Positions 26,727 to 35,224 are shown, counted from the stretch's first letter. The stretch is DNA of 37,281 nucleotides from Pseudomonas sp. ERMR1:02 (GCF_002277815.1 NZ_NKJI01000035.1:1-37281); one strand, 5' to 3'. The notes: a model not told the origin generated them from the sequence alone. Numbers and translations are program-made.

Positions 26727-27587
26727 TCACTTGCTGACTTTTTTCCTCGCCGCAGGTTTGCCTGCCGCTTTCGGCTTGGCCGCTGGTTTACTCACCCCCT
26801 TGCCACCCAGACTCCGCTTGAGCAACTCAGTCAAATCAATGACATCCGCAGTCTTACGTTCCTCTTCTCCAGTTGCTGTCTCAACATCTTCGATCTTGCC
26901 TTCATGGGCCTTTCTGTCCACCAATGCCATGATCTTGTCTTCGAATTCATCCCGATAATCGTCCGGCGACCATTCGGCGCTCATGTCTTGCACCAGCCGT
27001 TTGGCCATATCCAGCTCGCCCTTGGCCAGTTCGGCCTTGGTGACGTCCGGCCCTAATGCCAGTTCATCCAGGCTGCGCACTTCCGCCGGCCAGCGCAGTT
27101 TCACCAGTACCAGCGCCGATTCCAGCGGCATCAAGGCCGCGAGGTACTGGCGGGTATGCAACACCACGCGGGCAAGTGCGACTTTGTTGGTTTTGGTGAG
27201 GGTTTCGCGCAGCAACGCATACACCTTGCCGCCACGTTTATCCGGCGCCAGGTAATAGGGCGTGTCGATGTTCTGCAACGGAATCTGTTCGCTGTCGACA
27301 AAGGAAAAGATATCGATGGTCTGGGTCGACAGCGGATGCGCCGAGCGGATTTCCTCTTCGCTGAGCACCACGTACCGACCCTTTTCGTAAGCGACACCTT
27401 TGACGATGTGCTCCTTGGTGACTTCCTTGCCGGTGACCTTGTTCACGCGCTTATAGCCCACCGGGTCCATGCTGCGGCTGTCGAGCCAGTCGAAGTCCAC
27501 CCCTTGCGAGGAGGTCGCCGAGACCAATGCCACGGGGATATGCACCAGCCCGAAACTGATTGCGCCCTTCCAGATTGCCCGCGCCAT
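26727..27587 (-). CDS. ku: Ku protein, non-homologous end joining
   Basis: Bacterial Ku homodimer that binds DNA ends and recruits LigD. It has 286 residues from the ATG at 27587 (MARAIWKGAISFGLVHIPVA), which is the characteristic Ku start; an in-frame upstream extension has no family similarity. Core motifs are GYKRVNKVTGKEV, GRYVVLSEEEI and YYLAPDKRGGKVYALLRETL. The C-terminus is a Lys/Ala/Pro-rich tail (KPAAKPKAAGKPAARKKVSK), typical of the DNA-binding extension of bacterial Ku. No ligD gene lies in the window. It is divergent from the exported 119-residue protein. Confidence 0.93.
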   Translation of the reverse strand: MARAIWKGAISFGLVHIPVALVSATSSQGVDFDWLDSRSMDPVGYKRVNKVTGKEVTKEHIVKGVAYEKGRYVVLSEEEIRSAHPLSTQTIDIFSFVDSEQIPLQNIDTPYYLAPDKRGGKVYALLRETLTKTNKVALARVVLHTRQYLAALMPLESALVLVKLRWPAEVRSLDELALGPDVTKAELAKGELDMAKRLVQDMSAEWSPDDYRDEFEDKIMALVDRKAHEGKIEDVETATGEEERKTADVIDLTELLKRSLGGKGVSKPAAKPKAAGKPAARKKVSK

Positions 27588-27779
27588 GGTCGTATTCTCG
27601 AAAGTGATGATCAGGTGACCCGCGGTCTCGCGCAAAAGTTTCAGCGGCTTGCGGCCCGGTCCTGGCGGCGATCAACGTTGTGTTACATCTCGCCGTGGAG
27701 GTTTTGGTTAACAAATTCGAGCCCTGGGCGTAGCGTGATATCGAAGACCCTATCCACGCATTCGACGAGAGGCTCCCCC

Positions 27780-28139
27780 ATGAACCGATGCGTAACCGGC
27801 CTCATTATGCTGGCCTTGAGCGGCATTCTCGGCCAACTGGCGCAGGCGCAAAACCTTTCGCCACACGTGCCGTTGAACCTTGCCCAGAATCTGCCGAACA
27901 GCGGCAATAACAACCCCTACAACAGTCCGATCCGCCGGGCCAACCCCAACAGCATGCAGGGCACGCAACCCGGTGCTCCGGTCTTTCTCGGCCCGAACAC
28001 TGTGCCGGTACCGCGACCGCCGACCCTCGACAACGGCGGCATTGGCAATCGCTATCCTCAGGAGCGATCGGCGCCCGCCAGCCAACCGAAGTTCCTCCCC
28101 AATCCACCTCAACGGGACGCGGACACCAGCAATCGTTGA
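27780..28139 (+). CDS. Small exported Pro/Asn-rich hypothetical protein
   Basis: 119 residues; the ATG at 27780 has AGAGG seven bases upstream. The signal peptide MNRCVTGLIMLALSGILGQL-AQA is followed by a low-complexity mature part rich in Pro, Asn and Gln (NLAQNLPNSGNNNPYNSPIR, PGAPVFLGPNTVPVPRPPTL). It is probably disordered and periplasmic or secreted. No named family is recognised. The aldose dehydrogenase gene begins 51 bases downstream on the same strand, so co-expression is possible. Confidence 0.7.
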   Translation: MNRCVTGLIMLALSGILGQLAQAQNLSPHVPLNLAQNLPNSGNNNPYNSPIRRANPNSMQGTQPGAPVFLGPNTVPVPRPPTLDNGGIGNRYPQERSAPASQPKFLPNPPQRDADTSNR

Positions 28140-28190
28140 ACCATATGGCAATGCTCCTGTCAGCCCTCCACATGACAAAAGGAGCCGTGC

Positions 28191-29354
28191 ATGTTGCGTC
28201 CAACCCTCCTGAATCCCTTCATGGCCACAGTCTGTGCCAGCATATTTTTGGCCGCTACGCTGCCCGCCTTGGCGGCGCCCACTCAGGACATGAAAAGCGA
28301 ACAGGGTACCCTTGAGGTCACGCCGATCGTCCAGGGGCTGGAGCATCCCTGGGCGCTGGCGTTTCTTCCTGACCGCAAGGGCATGCTGGTGACGGAACGG
28401 CCCGGCAACCTGCGAGTAGTGACCGCTGACGGCAAACTCTCCGCGCCCATCAATGGCGTGCCAAAAGTCTGGGCCAAAGGGCAGGGCGGTTTGCTGGATG
28501 TAGCGTTGTCACCGGATTTCAGCCAAGACCGCACGATCTATCTGTCGTACGCCGAAGGTGGCGGGCAGGGTGACAAGGCGGGCACTGCCGTCGGCCGCGG
28601 GCAATTGTCCGAAGACCTGACGAGCCTCAGGAATTTCTCGGTGATTTTCCGTCAGGAGCCCAAGCTTTCAGTCGGCAACCATTTCGGTTCACGTCTGGTG
28701 TTCGACCGCAATGGCTATCTGTTCATCACCTTGGGTGAAAACAATGATCGCCCGACCGCACAGGACCTCGACAAACTGCAAGGCAAGATCGTGCGGATCT
28801 ATCCGGACGGCAAGGTGCCAGAGGACAACCCCTTTGTCGGCCAGGCCGGTGTGCGTCCAGAGATCTGGGCCTATGGCATTCGCAATCCGCAAGGCGCAGC
28901 GCTCAACCCGTGGAACGGCACCCTTTGGGAAAACGAGCACGGTCCGCGGGGCGGTGACGAGGTCAACATCATTGAACGGGGCAAGAATTACGGCTGGCCC
29001 CTGGCCACCCATGGCATCGACTACTCCGGCCAGCCGATTCCGGAAGCCAATGGCAAAACCGCCGAAGGCACCGTCGGGCCGCACCATGTCTGGGAAAAAT
29101 CCCCGGGTCTGAGTGGCATGGCGTTCTACGACGGTGATCGCTTCAAGGCCTGGCAGCACAACGCATTTATCGGTGCGCTGGTGGCTCAGGAATTGATCCG
29201 CCTGCAATTGGACGGCGACAAGGTCGTTCACGAAGAGCGCTTGCTGAGTGAACTCAACAAGCGCATTCGCGATGTGCGGCAGGGGCCGGATGGGTATTTG
29301 TATGTGTTGACCGATGAGGAGGATGGGGCTTTATACAAAGTCGGATTAAAGTGA
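28191..29354 (+). CDS. yliI: PQQ-dependent aldose sugar dehydrogenase (YliI-like)
   Basis: 387-residue periplasmic six-bladed propeller enzyme of the soluble glucose dehydrogenase/YliI family. It oxidises aldose sugars using PQQ. AAGGAG is six bases before the ATG. The signal peptide ends in LPALAAP. Typical blocks are LEHPWALAFLPDRKGMLVTE, GQGGLLDVALSPDF, GNHFGSRLVFDRNGYLFITL (with the conserved His), IWAYGIRNPQG and NEHGPRGGDEVNII. It ends VRQGPDGYLYVLTDEEDGAL-Y. No PQQ biosynthesis genes are nearby; in Pseudomonas they lie elsewhere. Confidence 0.9.
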   Translation: MLRPTLLNPFMATVCASIFLAATLPALAAPTQDMKSEQGTLEVTPIVQGLEHPWALAFLPDRKGMLVTERPGNLRVVTADGKLSAPINGVPKVWAKGQGGLLDVALSPDFSQDRTIYLSYAEGGGQGDKAGTAVGRGQLSEDLTSLRNFSVIFRQEPKLSVGNHFGSRLVFDRNGYLFITLGENNDRPTAQDLDKLQGKIVRIYPDGKVPEDNPFVGQAGVRPEIWAYGIRNPQGAALNPWNGTLWENEHGPRGGDEVNIIERGKNYGWPLATHGIDYSGQPIPEANGKTAEGTVGPHHVWEKSPGLSGMAFYDGDRFKAWQHNAFIGALVAQELIRLQLDGDKVVHEERLLSELNKRIRDVRQGPDGYLYVLTDEEDGALYKVGLK

Positions 29355-29365
29355 AACGCTTACAC

Positions 29366-29437
29366 CGCTTTCGCGAGCAAGCCCGCTCCCACATTCGACC
29401 TGGATCTAATGTGGGAGCGGGCTTGCTCGCGAAAGCG
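29366..29437. repeat. Short REPIN (GTGGGAGCGGGC type)
   Basis: CGCTTTCGCGAGCAAGCCCG-CTCCCACAT is mirrored by ATGTGGGAGCGGGCTTGCTC-GCGAAAGCG. It is 72 bases in total, between the dehydrogenase and the GNAT gene. Confidence 0.9.
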
Positions 29438-29497
29438 CCAGTGAAGCCACAACAAAAAGTAGTGCCTAGCGCCGTCCATACAAAATCACAGCCGCCC

Positions 29498-30004
29498 TTA
29501 ATTTGTCCCACCCAAAACTGCACATCTTTTCGAACTCCCCATGGCTGACCGGTGCTCAAGGATGCGCTTCTCCAGGCGCAGCGCATCGACATGATCCTGG
29601 TAATAGTCGTGAATCAGGGCGAAGCGCCGATAACCGTTGCGCTCATACAGGCTAATAGCCGCCGGATTGTCGATACGTACCTCCAGCCTCAGATAAGCGC
29701 AATTGTGCTCAAGGGCGCTGGCTTCGACACGATCGAGCAATTGCTTGCCCAAACCATTGCCCCGCGCCTGGGCAGCAATGGCAATCGAATACAGACGCGC
29801 CAGCGACGTACCCCGATGAAAAAGCACCACGGCGTAACCCAGCAGATGCTCACCGCACTGGGCTACCAGCAGTTCCCCGTGCGCGCGGGTGATCATCCAT
29901 TGAAAGCTGCGACTGTTGAGCCGATCGGTGGTAAAGCATTGCTCTTCCAGTTGCAGTAGCGAGGGTAAATCTTCCATTACCGCCAAACGAAAAAGCGTAT
30001 TCAT
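29498..30004 (-). CDS. GNAT-family N-acetyltransferase (RimI-like)
   Basis: 168 residues from the ATG at 30004 (MNTLFRLAVMEDLPSLLQLE); an in-frame extension to 30091 overlaps the divergent promoter region and has no ribosome site. The acetyl-CoA pyrophosphate loop is seen in IAIAAQARGNGLGKQLLDRV (R-G-x-G-x-G). The C-terminal strand pair is YLRLEVRIDNPAAISLYERN-GYRR, as in RimI-type enzymes. It is divergent from, and 92 bases from, the RLAN/ATP-grasp ligase. This neighbourhood suggests acetylation of an amino acid or peptide made by that ligase rather than of a ribosomal protein. The substrate is unknown. Confidence 0.85.
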   Translation of the reverse strand: MNTLFRLAVMEDLPSLLQLEEQCFTTDRLNSRSFQWMITRAHGELLVAQCGEHLLGYAVVLFHRGTSLARLYSIAIAAQARGNGLGKQLLDRVEASALEHNCAYLRLEVRIDNPAAISLYERNGYRRFALIHDYYQDHVDALRLEKRILEHRSAMGSSKRCAVLGGTN

Positions 30005-30096
30005 ATGACCGCCGTAAAAGTTGCGTAACGAAACGGGACTTTCGAAAAAGTTCGTGCTTAATAGGAAAGGTCTTGTTCTCCAACGGATCAATCACT

Positions 30097-31671
30097 ATGT
30101 CAGCGGTACAAGGTCATTGGCGCGAAGTATCCGAGCAAATTTTGCCGGCAGCAACTTATTTAAATGACACTAACAGAACTTCCAGCCAATTGATTATCAT
30201 CGTCGAACGCAAGGAAGACTGGGCCTCTTACTTTCCCAGCGAAGACATCGTCACGGCTCAGGAGTACCTGGAGCAAACCCGCGACAATGAGCAGGGCAAG
30301 CGTGTTCAGGTCATCAACCTGTGCCGCAGCTACAAGTACCTGGGGCACGGGTATTACTGCTCGCTGCTGGCCGAAGCGCGTGGGCATAAGGTCATTCCGT
30401 CGGTGCGAACCATCAGCGAACTGACCCGCAAGTCCCTGTACGGATTGGCATTGGATGATCTGGATAAAACCCTGGAAAAAGCCCTCAGTCATCATGCTTA
30501 CAGCGATACAGAAGGTTTTACCCTGACGCTTTATTTTGGCAAAACCAATATCGAACCCTTGCAGGATTTGGCAAGGCAATTATTTGAAGTGTTTGCCTGT
30601 CCGATCTTGTTAGTTGAGTTTCGTCGAAATAACGGCTGGCACATCGAAGGCATAAAGTCCGGTGCGCTGCACAAGTTGCGCGAAGATCAGGAAGATCAAT
30701 TTGCCCATTCCCTTGACAATTTCAGTCGCAAGATCTGGCGCCTGCCACGTTCAAGGCGGCTGGCCCGTTACGACCTGGCGATCCTGCACGATCCTCAGGA
30801 GGCCTTGCCTCCGTCCAATGCCAAGGCGTTGGACAACTTTGTCAGGGTCGGCAGGACGCTGGGCATCGACGTCGAACTGATCGAGCGCAAGGACTATGCA
30901 CGGATTGCCGAATACGACGGTTTGTTGATTCGCGAGACCACCAGCGTCGACAACCACACTTACCGCTTCGCCAAGAAAGCCGAGAGCGAAGGGCTGGTAG
31001 TGATGGACGACCCGGCGTCGATTTTACGCTGCACCAACAAGGTCTACCTGACTGACCTGCTCAAGAGCCACCAACTGGGCATGCCCGCCACCGAAATCCT
31101 CTACAAGGAGCGACCGGAAGATTTCGAACGGGTTGGCGAACGTCTGGGTTTCCCGCTGGTTCTGAAAATCCCCGACGGTTGTTTTTCCCGGGGCGTGATC
31201 AAGGTCGAAAGCCAGCAGGCGCTGCTGGAAGCCACCGCTGAGCTGTTCGAACACTCGGTGCTGTTGCTGGCACAGGAGTTCTTCTACACCGAGTACGACT
31301 GGCGTATCGGCATACTCAACCGCAAACCGATCTTTGCCTGCCAATACTTCATGTCCAAGGGCCACTGGCAAATCTATAACCACAAGGCCAAGGGCCAGGA
31401 TATCAACGGCGAATGCCGCACCCTGGCGGTTCACGAAGCGCCGCGGGCGGTGGTGGAATTGGCGGTGAAAACGGCCAATCTGATCGGCGATGGCCTCTAC
31501 GGAGTCGACCTCAAGCAGTCGGGCGACAAAGTGGTGGTGATCGAAGTCAACGACAACCCGAATATGGACGCCGGCATCGAAGACGCTTACCTGCAGGACG
31601 ATCTGTATTCACTGGTGCTGGAAGAGTTCGTCCGCCGCCTGGAACTCAAACGTCGCGGCCAGGCCTGGTGA
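30097..31671 (+). CDS. RimK-like ATP-grasp ligase with RLAN N-terminal domain
   Basis: 524 residues from the ATG at 30097 (MSAVQGHWREVSEQILPAAT). The N-terminal 200 residues match the RLAN (RimK-like ATP-grasp N-terminal) type: LIIIVERKEDWASYFPSEDI, VINLCRSYKYLGHGYYCSLL. The C-terminal half is an ATP-grasp ligase: RCTNKVYLTDLLKSHQLGMP, PLVLKIPDGCFSRGVIKVES (Lys binding ATP), YDWRIGILNRKPIFACQYFM and VVVIEVNDNPNMDAGIEDAY (Mg-binding Glu/Asn). Such proteins are predicted amidoligases that join amino acids or peptides. It is followed after 7 bases by a CorA-like gene and is divergent from a GNAT gene. The product is unknown. Confidence 0.85.
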   Translation: MSAVQGHWREVSEQILPAATYLNDTNRTSSQLIIIVERKEDWASYFPSEDIVTAQEYLEQTRDNEQGKRVQVINLCRSYKYLGHGYYCSLLAEARGHKVIPSVRTISELTRKSLYGLALDDLDKTLEKALSHHAYSDTEGFTLTLYFGKTNIEPLQDLARQLFEVFACPILLVEFRRNNGWHIEGIKSGALHKLREDQEDQFAHSLDNFSRKIWRLPRSRRLARYDLAILHDPQEALPPSNAKALDNFVRVGRTLGIDVELIERKDYARIAEYDGLLIRETTSVDNHTYRFAKKAESEGLVVMDDPASILRCTNKVYLTDLLKSHQLGMPATEILYKERPEDFERVGERLGFPLVLKIPDGCFSRGVIKVESQQALLEATAELFEHSVLLLAQEFFYTEYDWRIGILNRKPIFACQYFMSKGHWQIYNHKAKGQDINGECRTLAVHEAPRAVVELAVKTANLIGDGLYGVDLKQSGDKVVVIEVNDNPNMDAGIEDAYLQDDLYSLVLEEFVRRLELKRRGQAW

Positions 31672-31678
31672 GCGGCCG

Positions 31679-32602
31679 ATGATCAAGCGTTTTCAATTGG
31701 CTGAAGGCACGTTGCACGCCGTTGAACGGCAGGACGCAGACGTCATGCTGTTCAGCAACCCTGATGCCGCCGAGCGGGACCTGCTGCACAGTCACTTCAA
31801 GCTCGATGACCATGCCTTGGCTTCGGCGCTGGACCCCGACGAGGTTTCAAGAATCGAGTTCCACCCCGACAACCTTTTTCTGATCTGGAAGCGTCCGGAA
31901 AACTATTCGGGCGCCGGCAGCCTGTCCTTCGAAGTGTCGTCCTGCGGCTTGCTGTTTTGCCCGCACCGCTTGCTGGTGATTGCCACCGACGACACCCCGC
32001 TCAACGGGCTCGGCAAGCGACAGGCCCTGCACTCGCCGCTGGATGTGTTGCTCGATCTGCTGTTCAACAACATTCATCACTATTTAGGCCACCTTAAAGT
32101 CATCAAACTGGTTGCCCGGGAGTTGCAGCAGAAATTCAATGCATCGATGCAAAACCAGCATCTGATCCAGATGTTCAACCTCAGCGAAAGCCTGATCTAT
32201 TACATCAACGCGATCCACAGCAACGGCGCGGTCCTGACCCGACTGCGCAATCATGCGCAAAAGGAACACTTCGACGCTCATGCCATCAGCCTGATCGACG
32301 ACCTGATCATCGAAAACAACCAGTGCTACAAACAGGCTGAAATCTACTCGACGGTGTTCTCCGGGCTGATCGACGCGCGGGGCAACCTGATGAACAACAG
32401 CATGAACAACCTGCTGCGCAAACTGACGCTGATCAACGTGGTATTTCTGCCGCTGAACCTGATTGCGAGTATTGGCGGCATGTCCGAGTTCAGCATGATG
32501 ACGGCAGGTACGCCGTGGTGGGTGTCTTATCCGTTGTTTTTGACGGCGATGATGTTGGGGGCGGGGGTGATGGTGCTTGGGCTCAAGCGCTTGGCGAAAT
32601 GA
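31679..32602 (+). CDS. CorA-like divalent-metal transporter with GMS instead of GMN
   Basis: 307 residues. There is a large cytosolic N-terminal domain with a long helix (QKFNASMQNQHLIQMFNLSE) and two C-terminal membrane helices. The selectivity loop between the helices reads LIASIGGMSEFSMM, so the family hallmark G-M-N is G-M-S. The last helix is YPLFLTAMMLGAGVMVLGLK. It starts 7 bases after the ATP-grasp ligase stop and is probably in its operon. Mg, Co, Ni or Zn transport is possible; the altered loop makes assignment uncertain. Confidence 0.8.
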   Translation: MIKRFQLAEGTLHAVERQDADVMLFSNPDAAERDLLHSHFKLDDHALASALDPDEVSRIEFHPDNLFLIWKRPENYSGAGSLSFEVSSCGLLFCPHRLLVIATDDTPLNGLGKRQALHSPLDVLLDLLFNNIHHYLGHLKVIKLVARELQQKFNASMQNQHLIQMFNLSESLIYYINAIHSNGAVLTRLRNHAQKEHFDAHAISLIDDLIIENNQCYKQAEIYSTVFSGLIDARGNLMNNSMNNLLRKLTLINVVFLPLNLIASIGGMSEFSMMTAGTPWWVSYPLFLTAMMLGAGVMVLGLKRLAK

Positions 32603-32620
32603 ATTGGGTGACAGTCAGAC

Positions 32621-32697
32621 CGCTTTCGCGAGCAAGCCCGCTCCCACAGGTTCTGTGAACGCTGCAGATCCACTGTAGGAGCGAGCCTGCTCGCGAA
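32621..32697. repeat. Hybrid short REPIN after the CorA-like gene
   Basis: The left arm CGCTTTCGCGAGCAAGCCCG-CTCCCACAG belongs to the GTGGGAGCGGGC subtype. The right arm CTGTAGGAGCGAGCCTGCTC-GCGAA belongs to the TGTAGGAGCGAGC subtype, so the two halves differ. Confidence 0.85.
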
Positions 32698-32727
32698 GGC
32701 AATTTCAAACTCAACACAATTCCCGGA

Positions 32728-33063
32728 TCAGCTCTGTTGAGTCACAGCAGCAGATCTCTTCCGGTTCTGCAGGTCCCGTACCACCAGATACAACAACGGC
32801 CCAACCGAGACAAAAACCGTTGTAATCACCAGATAAGGCACAACCGACCAAACCGACCGCCCACGCTTGCGCACATCCTGGTACATCCAGATGCCGGCCA
32901 GCGCCGCGAGCAAGTAAAGATCGATCACCACCTGCGCGGTATCCGGGCGGGACATCAGGCTGATACCGAAGTCAATCAACGACTGTTCGGCCTGGAGCAT
33001 CACCGAAACGGTGTAGCCGGCGAACGCGATCAGGGCAATAAGAGGCAGCACAACAGATTTCAT
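32728..33063 (-). CDS. DUF2834-like small membrane protein
   Basis: 111 residues, ATG at 33063 with AAGGAA upstream. Three hydrophobic segments are visible (VVLPLIALIAFAGYTVSVML, VVIDLYLLAALAGIWMY, YLVITTVFVSVGPLLYLVV), with a basic patch between the last two (QDVRKRGRSVW) and a charged tail. The arrangement fits DUF2834, whose function is unknown. It follows ecotin by 35 bases on the same strand, so the two are probably co-transcribed. Confidence 0.75.
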   Translation of the reverse strand: MKSVVLPLIALIAFAGYTVSVMLQAEQSLIDFGISLMSRPDTAQVVIDLYLLAALAGIWMYQDVRKRGRSVWSVVPYLVITTVFVSVGPLLYLVVRDLQNRKRSAAVTQQS

Positions 33064-33098
33064 GGTTTCCTTCCCTGGAACAGTGAACTGAATGAGGG

Positions 33099-33581
33099 TT
33101 ATTCCGAAACGGCTTTCTCGACCTTGCTCGACGCCGACCAGATCCGGTAGCGCACTTCGACGTCTTTGGGCACGTAAAGCACAATCGGCAGTTTACTGTT
33201 GTAGCGCAGCGAGAAGCCATCACCCACCACCGGTACGAAATCCTGTCTTTTCTTGCCGTCCGGGCAGGCCATTTGCGTGCTCATCGGGCCGATGACTTTT
33301 TCCAGGTGGTAGTACGGATAACCCCAGCCTTCGAGGTTTTTCTCTTCAAGAATGCCACCCAGGCGTTGGCGATTGCAGTCGACGGTCAGGGTTTTTCCAG
33401 CGAGGATCTCGACCTGGAAATCGTCTTCCCGGGACTGCGGGGCCAGGTGGATGACTTGGCGCGTGAAGTCTCTTTCGGCTTTCGGATAGGGCGCAATTTC
33501 TTCGAGTTTTGCTGCATTTACGACGCTCGACAATGCGACAAAAATCAGCCCAGCGGTCGTGTTACAGGTCAGAGAACCCAT
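33099..33581 (-). CDS. eco: Ecotin, periplasmic serine protease inhibitor
   Basis: 160 residues with a signal peptide of about 23 (SLTCNTTAGLIFVALSSVVN-A). The mature part has the ecotin core ERDFTRQVIHLAPQSREDDF. The disulfide pair is in VDCNRQRLGG and MACPDGKKRQ. The reactive loop reads GPMSTQMACPDG, with Met at the position matching the P1 Met of E. coli ecotin. The C-terminal strand FVPVVGDGFSLRYNSKLPIV is also characteristic. A strong ribosome site (AAGGAGG) precedes the ATG closely. It protects against host or predator elastases and trypsin-like proteases. Confidence 0.93.
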   Translation of the reverse strand: MGSLTCNTTAGLIFVALSSVVNAAKLEEIAPYPKAERDFTRQVIHLAPQSREDDFQVEILAGKTLTVDCNRQRLGGILEEKNLEGWGYPYYHLEKVIGPMSTQMACPDGKKRQDFVPVVGDGFSLRYNSKLPIVLYVPKDVEVRYRIWSASSKVEKAVSE

Positions 33582-33885
33582 GATGCCTCCTTGCGAATGT
33601 GTGGGGTCAGCGGATACTTAATCGGCTGGTTTCTATTTTTGATGCCACCAGCGGTGAATGCAAATTTGTCGCTGTAGTGTGCAAATCGCAAGGCTGCCGG
33701 GGGCCTTTTTTGCGAAATGCACGGTCGTTTTTACTGCCCACTCAAGCAAATCCTTGATTTACCGATGAACTGCACAGCAAGATTCCAGGCATGTTTTATG
33801 CTGTATCTGTTCTTGAGCTGACCGGGATTTCAAACGAGCCAGCGTCGTTAGTTGATTGGCAGTCTCAAAAAAGGAGAGGGTCGCC
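33582..33885. other. Intergenic gap between ecotin and the DUF1652 gene
   Basis: 304 bases between two divergent genes. No plausible ORF, REPIN or terminator was seen; it presumably holds both promoters. A G/C-rich patch followed by a T-run (GCCGGGGGCCTTTTTTGC near 33694-33711) is notable but forms only a weak hairpin. Confidence 0.5.
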
Positions 33886-34158
33886 ATGTTTCTTTCTGCC
33901 TTGGAACTTCGCAATATCATTGAAAGCAGTTTCCTGCCGAAACGCTGCCAATGCACGCTGTCGCCTGAATTGTCGATGACCGTAAAAGTGTATGCCGATG
34001 GTCAAACCGATCAGCTGGAACTATTGAAGACGGGGATCAATGCCCAGCGCCTCAATGGCTGTAGGGAAATCAATGACCTGATTGCAGAGTTACGTACCGA
34101 TCTACAGCATCACCATTTAGAACCGGCACATAGCCCCATAGCTCGTAAAGTGTTTTAA
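33886..34158 (+). CDS. DUF1652 family protein
   Basis: 90 residues; the ATG at 33886 has AAGGAGAGG upstream. LSALELRNIIESSFLPKRCQ and C-x-C-TLSPELSMTVKVYADG match the DUF1652 pattern, and the middle reads LLKTGINAQRLNGCREINDL followed by IAELRTDL. It is a Pseudomonas-centred family of unknown function. The TTAA at the end is shared with the convergent membrane-protein gene, so the two stops overlap by 4 bases. Confidence 0.8.
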   Translation: MFLSALELRNIIESSFLPKRCQCTLSPELSMTVKVYADGQTDQLELLKTGINAQRLNGCREINDLIAELRTDLQHHHLEPAHSPIARKVF

Positions 34159-34549
34159 CCCGCGGTTTCGAGCTCAACCGACACGCGCCGGGTCTGGAAA
34201 AAGCCAGGCCCAGCGCCAATTCAGCACCAACAGCGAGCAGGATGCCCGGACCGGCATGGCCGTTTAACCATTCGCCGAAGCCCAGAATTGCCAGCCCCCA
34301 ACAGCCGACCATAATGCCGCTGCTCAGCGCACTGCGGGTCGCGGAGGGCGCCTCGTTACGCACCAGAAAAATCATCAGACCCAATGCTGCAAACAATACT
34401 GCCGTGCGTCGTGCGATCAGACCCACCGCCAGTGAGTATTCGACATCCCAGGTGGCCAGCATCCAGTCGGGCACGAAACCCCAGACCAGCGCCAGTAACA
34501 AGCAAAACGCGGCGGTGAACGTAGACAACGTCCGAAACGATAACTGCAT
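34155..34549 (-). CDS. Small four-helix membrane protein (one frameshift)
   Basis: The ATG at 34549 starts MQLSFRTLSTFTAAFCLLLA. Hydrophobic segments follow: LIARRTAVLFAALGLMIFLV, SSGIMVGCWGLAILGFGEWL and AGPGILLAVGAELALGLAF. As read, the frame continues to 34070 with an unlikely tail overlapping the DUF1652 gene. If one T is restored in the run at 34198-34202, the tail becomes FFQTRRVSVELETAG with a stop at 34155, giving 131 residues, which fits a compact membrane protein and the gene spacing. Function unknown. Confidence 0.7.
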
Positions 34550-34636
34550 GGCTGATCCTTGCGGCAGTGAGGGAGTTAGAGCATAGCGTCAGAACTCCCA
34601 CACGAATACCGCAAGGTGTTATTTCAGACTTTTCCG

Positions 34637-34908
34637 TCAGTTCTGGTAACTGCAGGCGTCAGATAGTTTTCGATAGGCGAGTACCGCAGGTTTTCCCGAC
34701 TGGTCATCGATGTACTTCATTGTCGCCGTGACCACCTCGCAGTCCAGGGTGGTGGGTTCGGTCAATTCAATGATCTTGCCCACGTGCAGTGGCATGCCGT
34801 AGTGGTAGGAGGGGATAGCTTCGGTGGAAGCAGTGTCGCTGGCCTGGGCCATAACGGCAAACGGGCACAGACGAGGGCAGCGGAAACGAGCATGGCGCGC
34901 GAGTTCAT
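34637..34908 (-). CDS. DUF2790 exported small protein (one frameshift)
   Basis: The ATG at 34908 has GGAG eight bases upstream. The signal peptide reads MNSRAMLVSAALVCAPFAVM-AQA once a single C lost near 34863-34865 is restored. The mature part has YHYGMPLHVGKIIELTEPTT, then a Cys-containing CEVVTATMKYIDDQSGKPAV and LAYRKLSDACSYQN, typical of DUF2790. Ninety residues. It is a Pseudomonas-centred periplasmic family; the function is unknown, with copper response reported for some members. The two Cys may form a disulfide. Confidence 0.82.
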
Positions 34909-35085
34909 GGGGCGGTCTCCAAGTGCAGGCGGAAGTCAGCTCGACGTGTCGTCGAACCTGCCGCACTGGGCGTCAGAGGACTCTGAGGGCGTGCGGTCCA
35001 GTAAGTGTTGGACTGCACGATTAAGCATTGGTTAACCCGCCTGAACGCCACCTGTCGCTTTGCCACTACCGTTCGGCGGATGCTG

Positions 35086-35186
35086 TGTAGGAGCGAGCTC
35101 TGCTCGCGATGGACGTGAACGATAACGCGTGAAACCAGATGCCCAGCGGTGCCCCTGAATTTCTCGCGAGCCAGCTCGCTCCTACA
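35086..35186. repeat. Long-class REPIN in the 34909-35260 gap
   Basis: TGTAGGAGCGAGCTCTGCTC is mirrored imperfectly by GAGCCAGCTCGCTCCTACA, with internal GATGGACGTGAACGATAACG. The gap shows no gene. Confidence 0.85.
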
Positions 35187-35224
35187 TTTAACCGAGTTCT
35201 TTCCGGACAACTACGGTCAAAATT

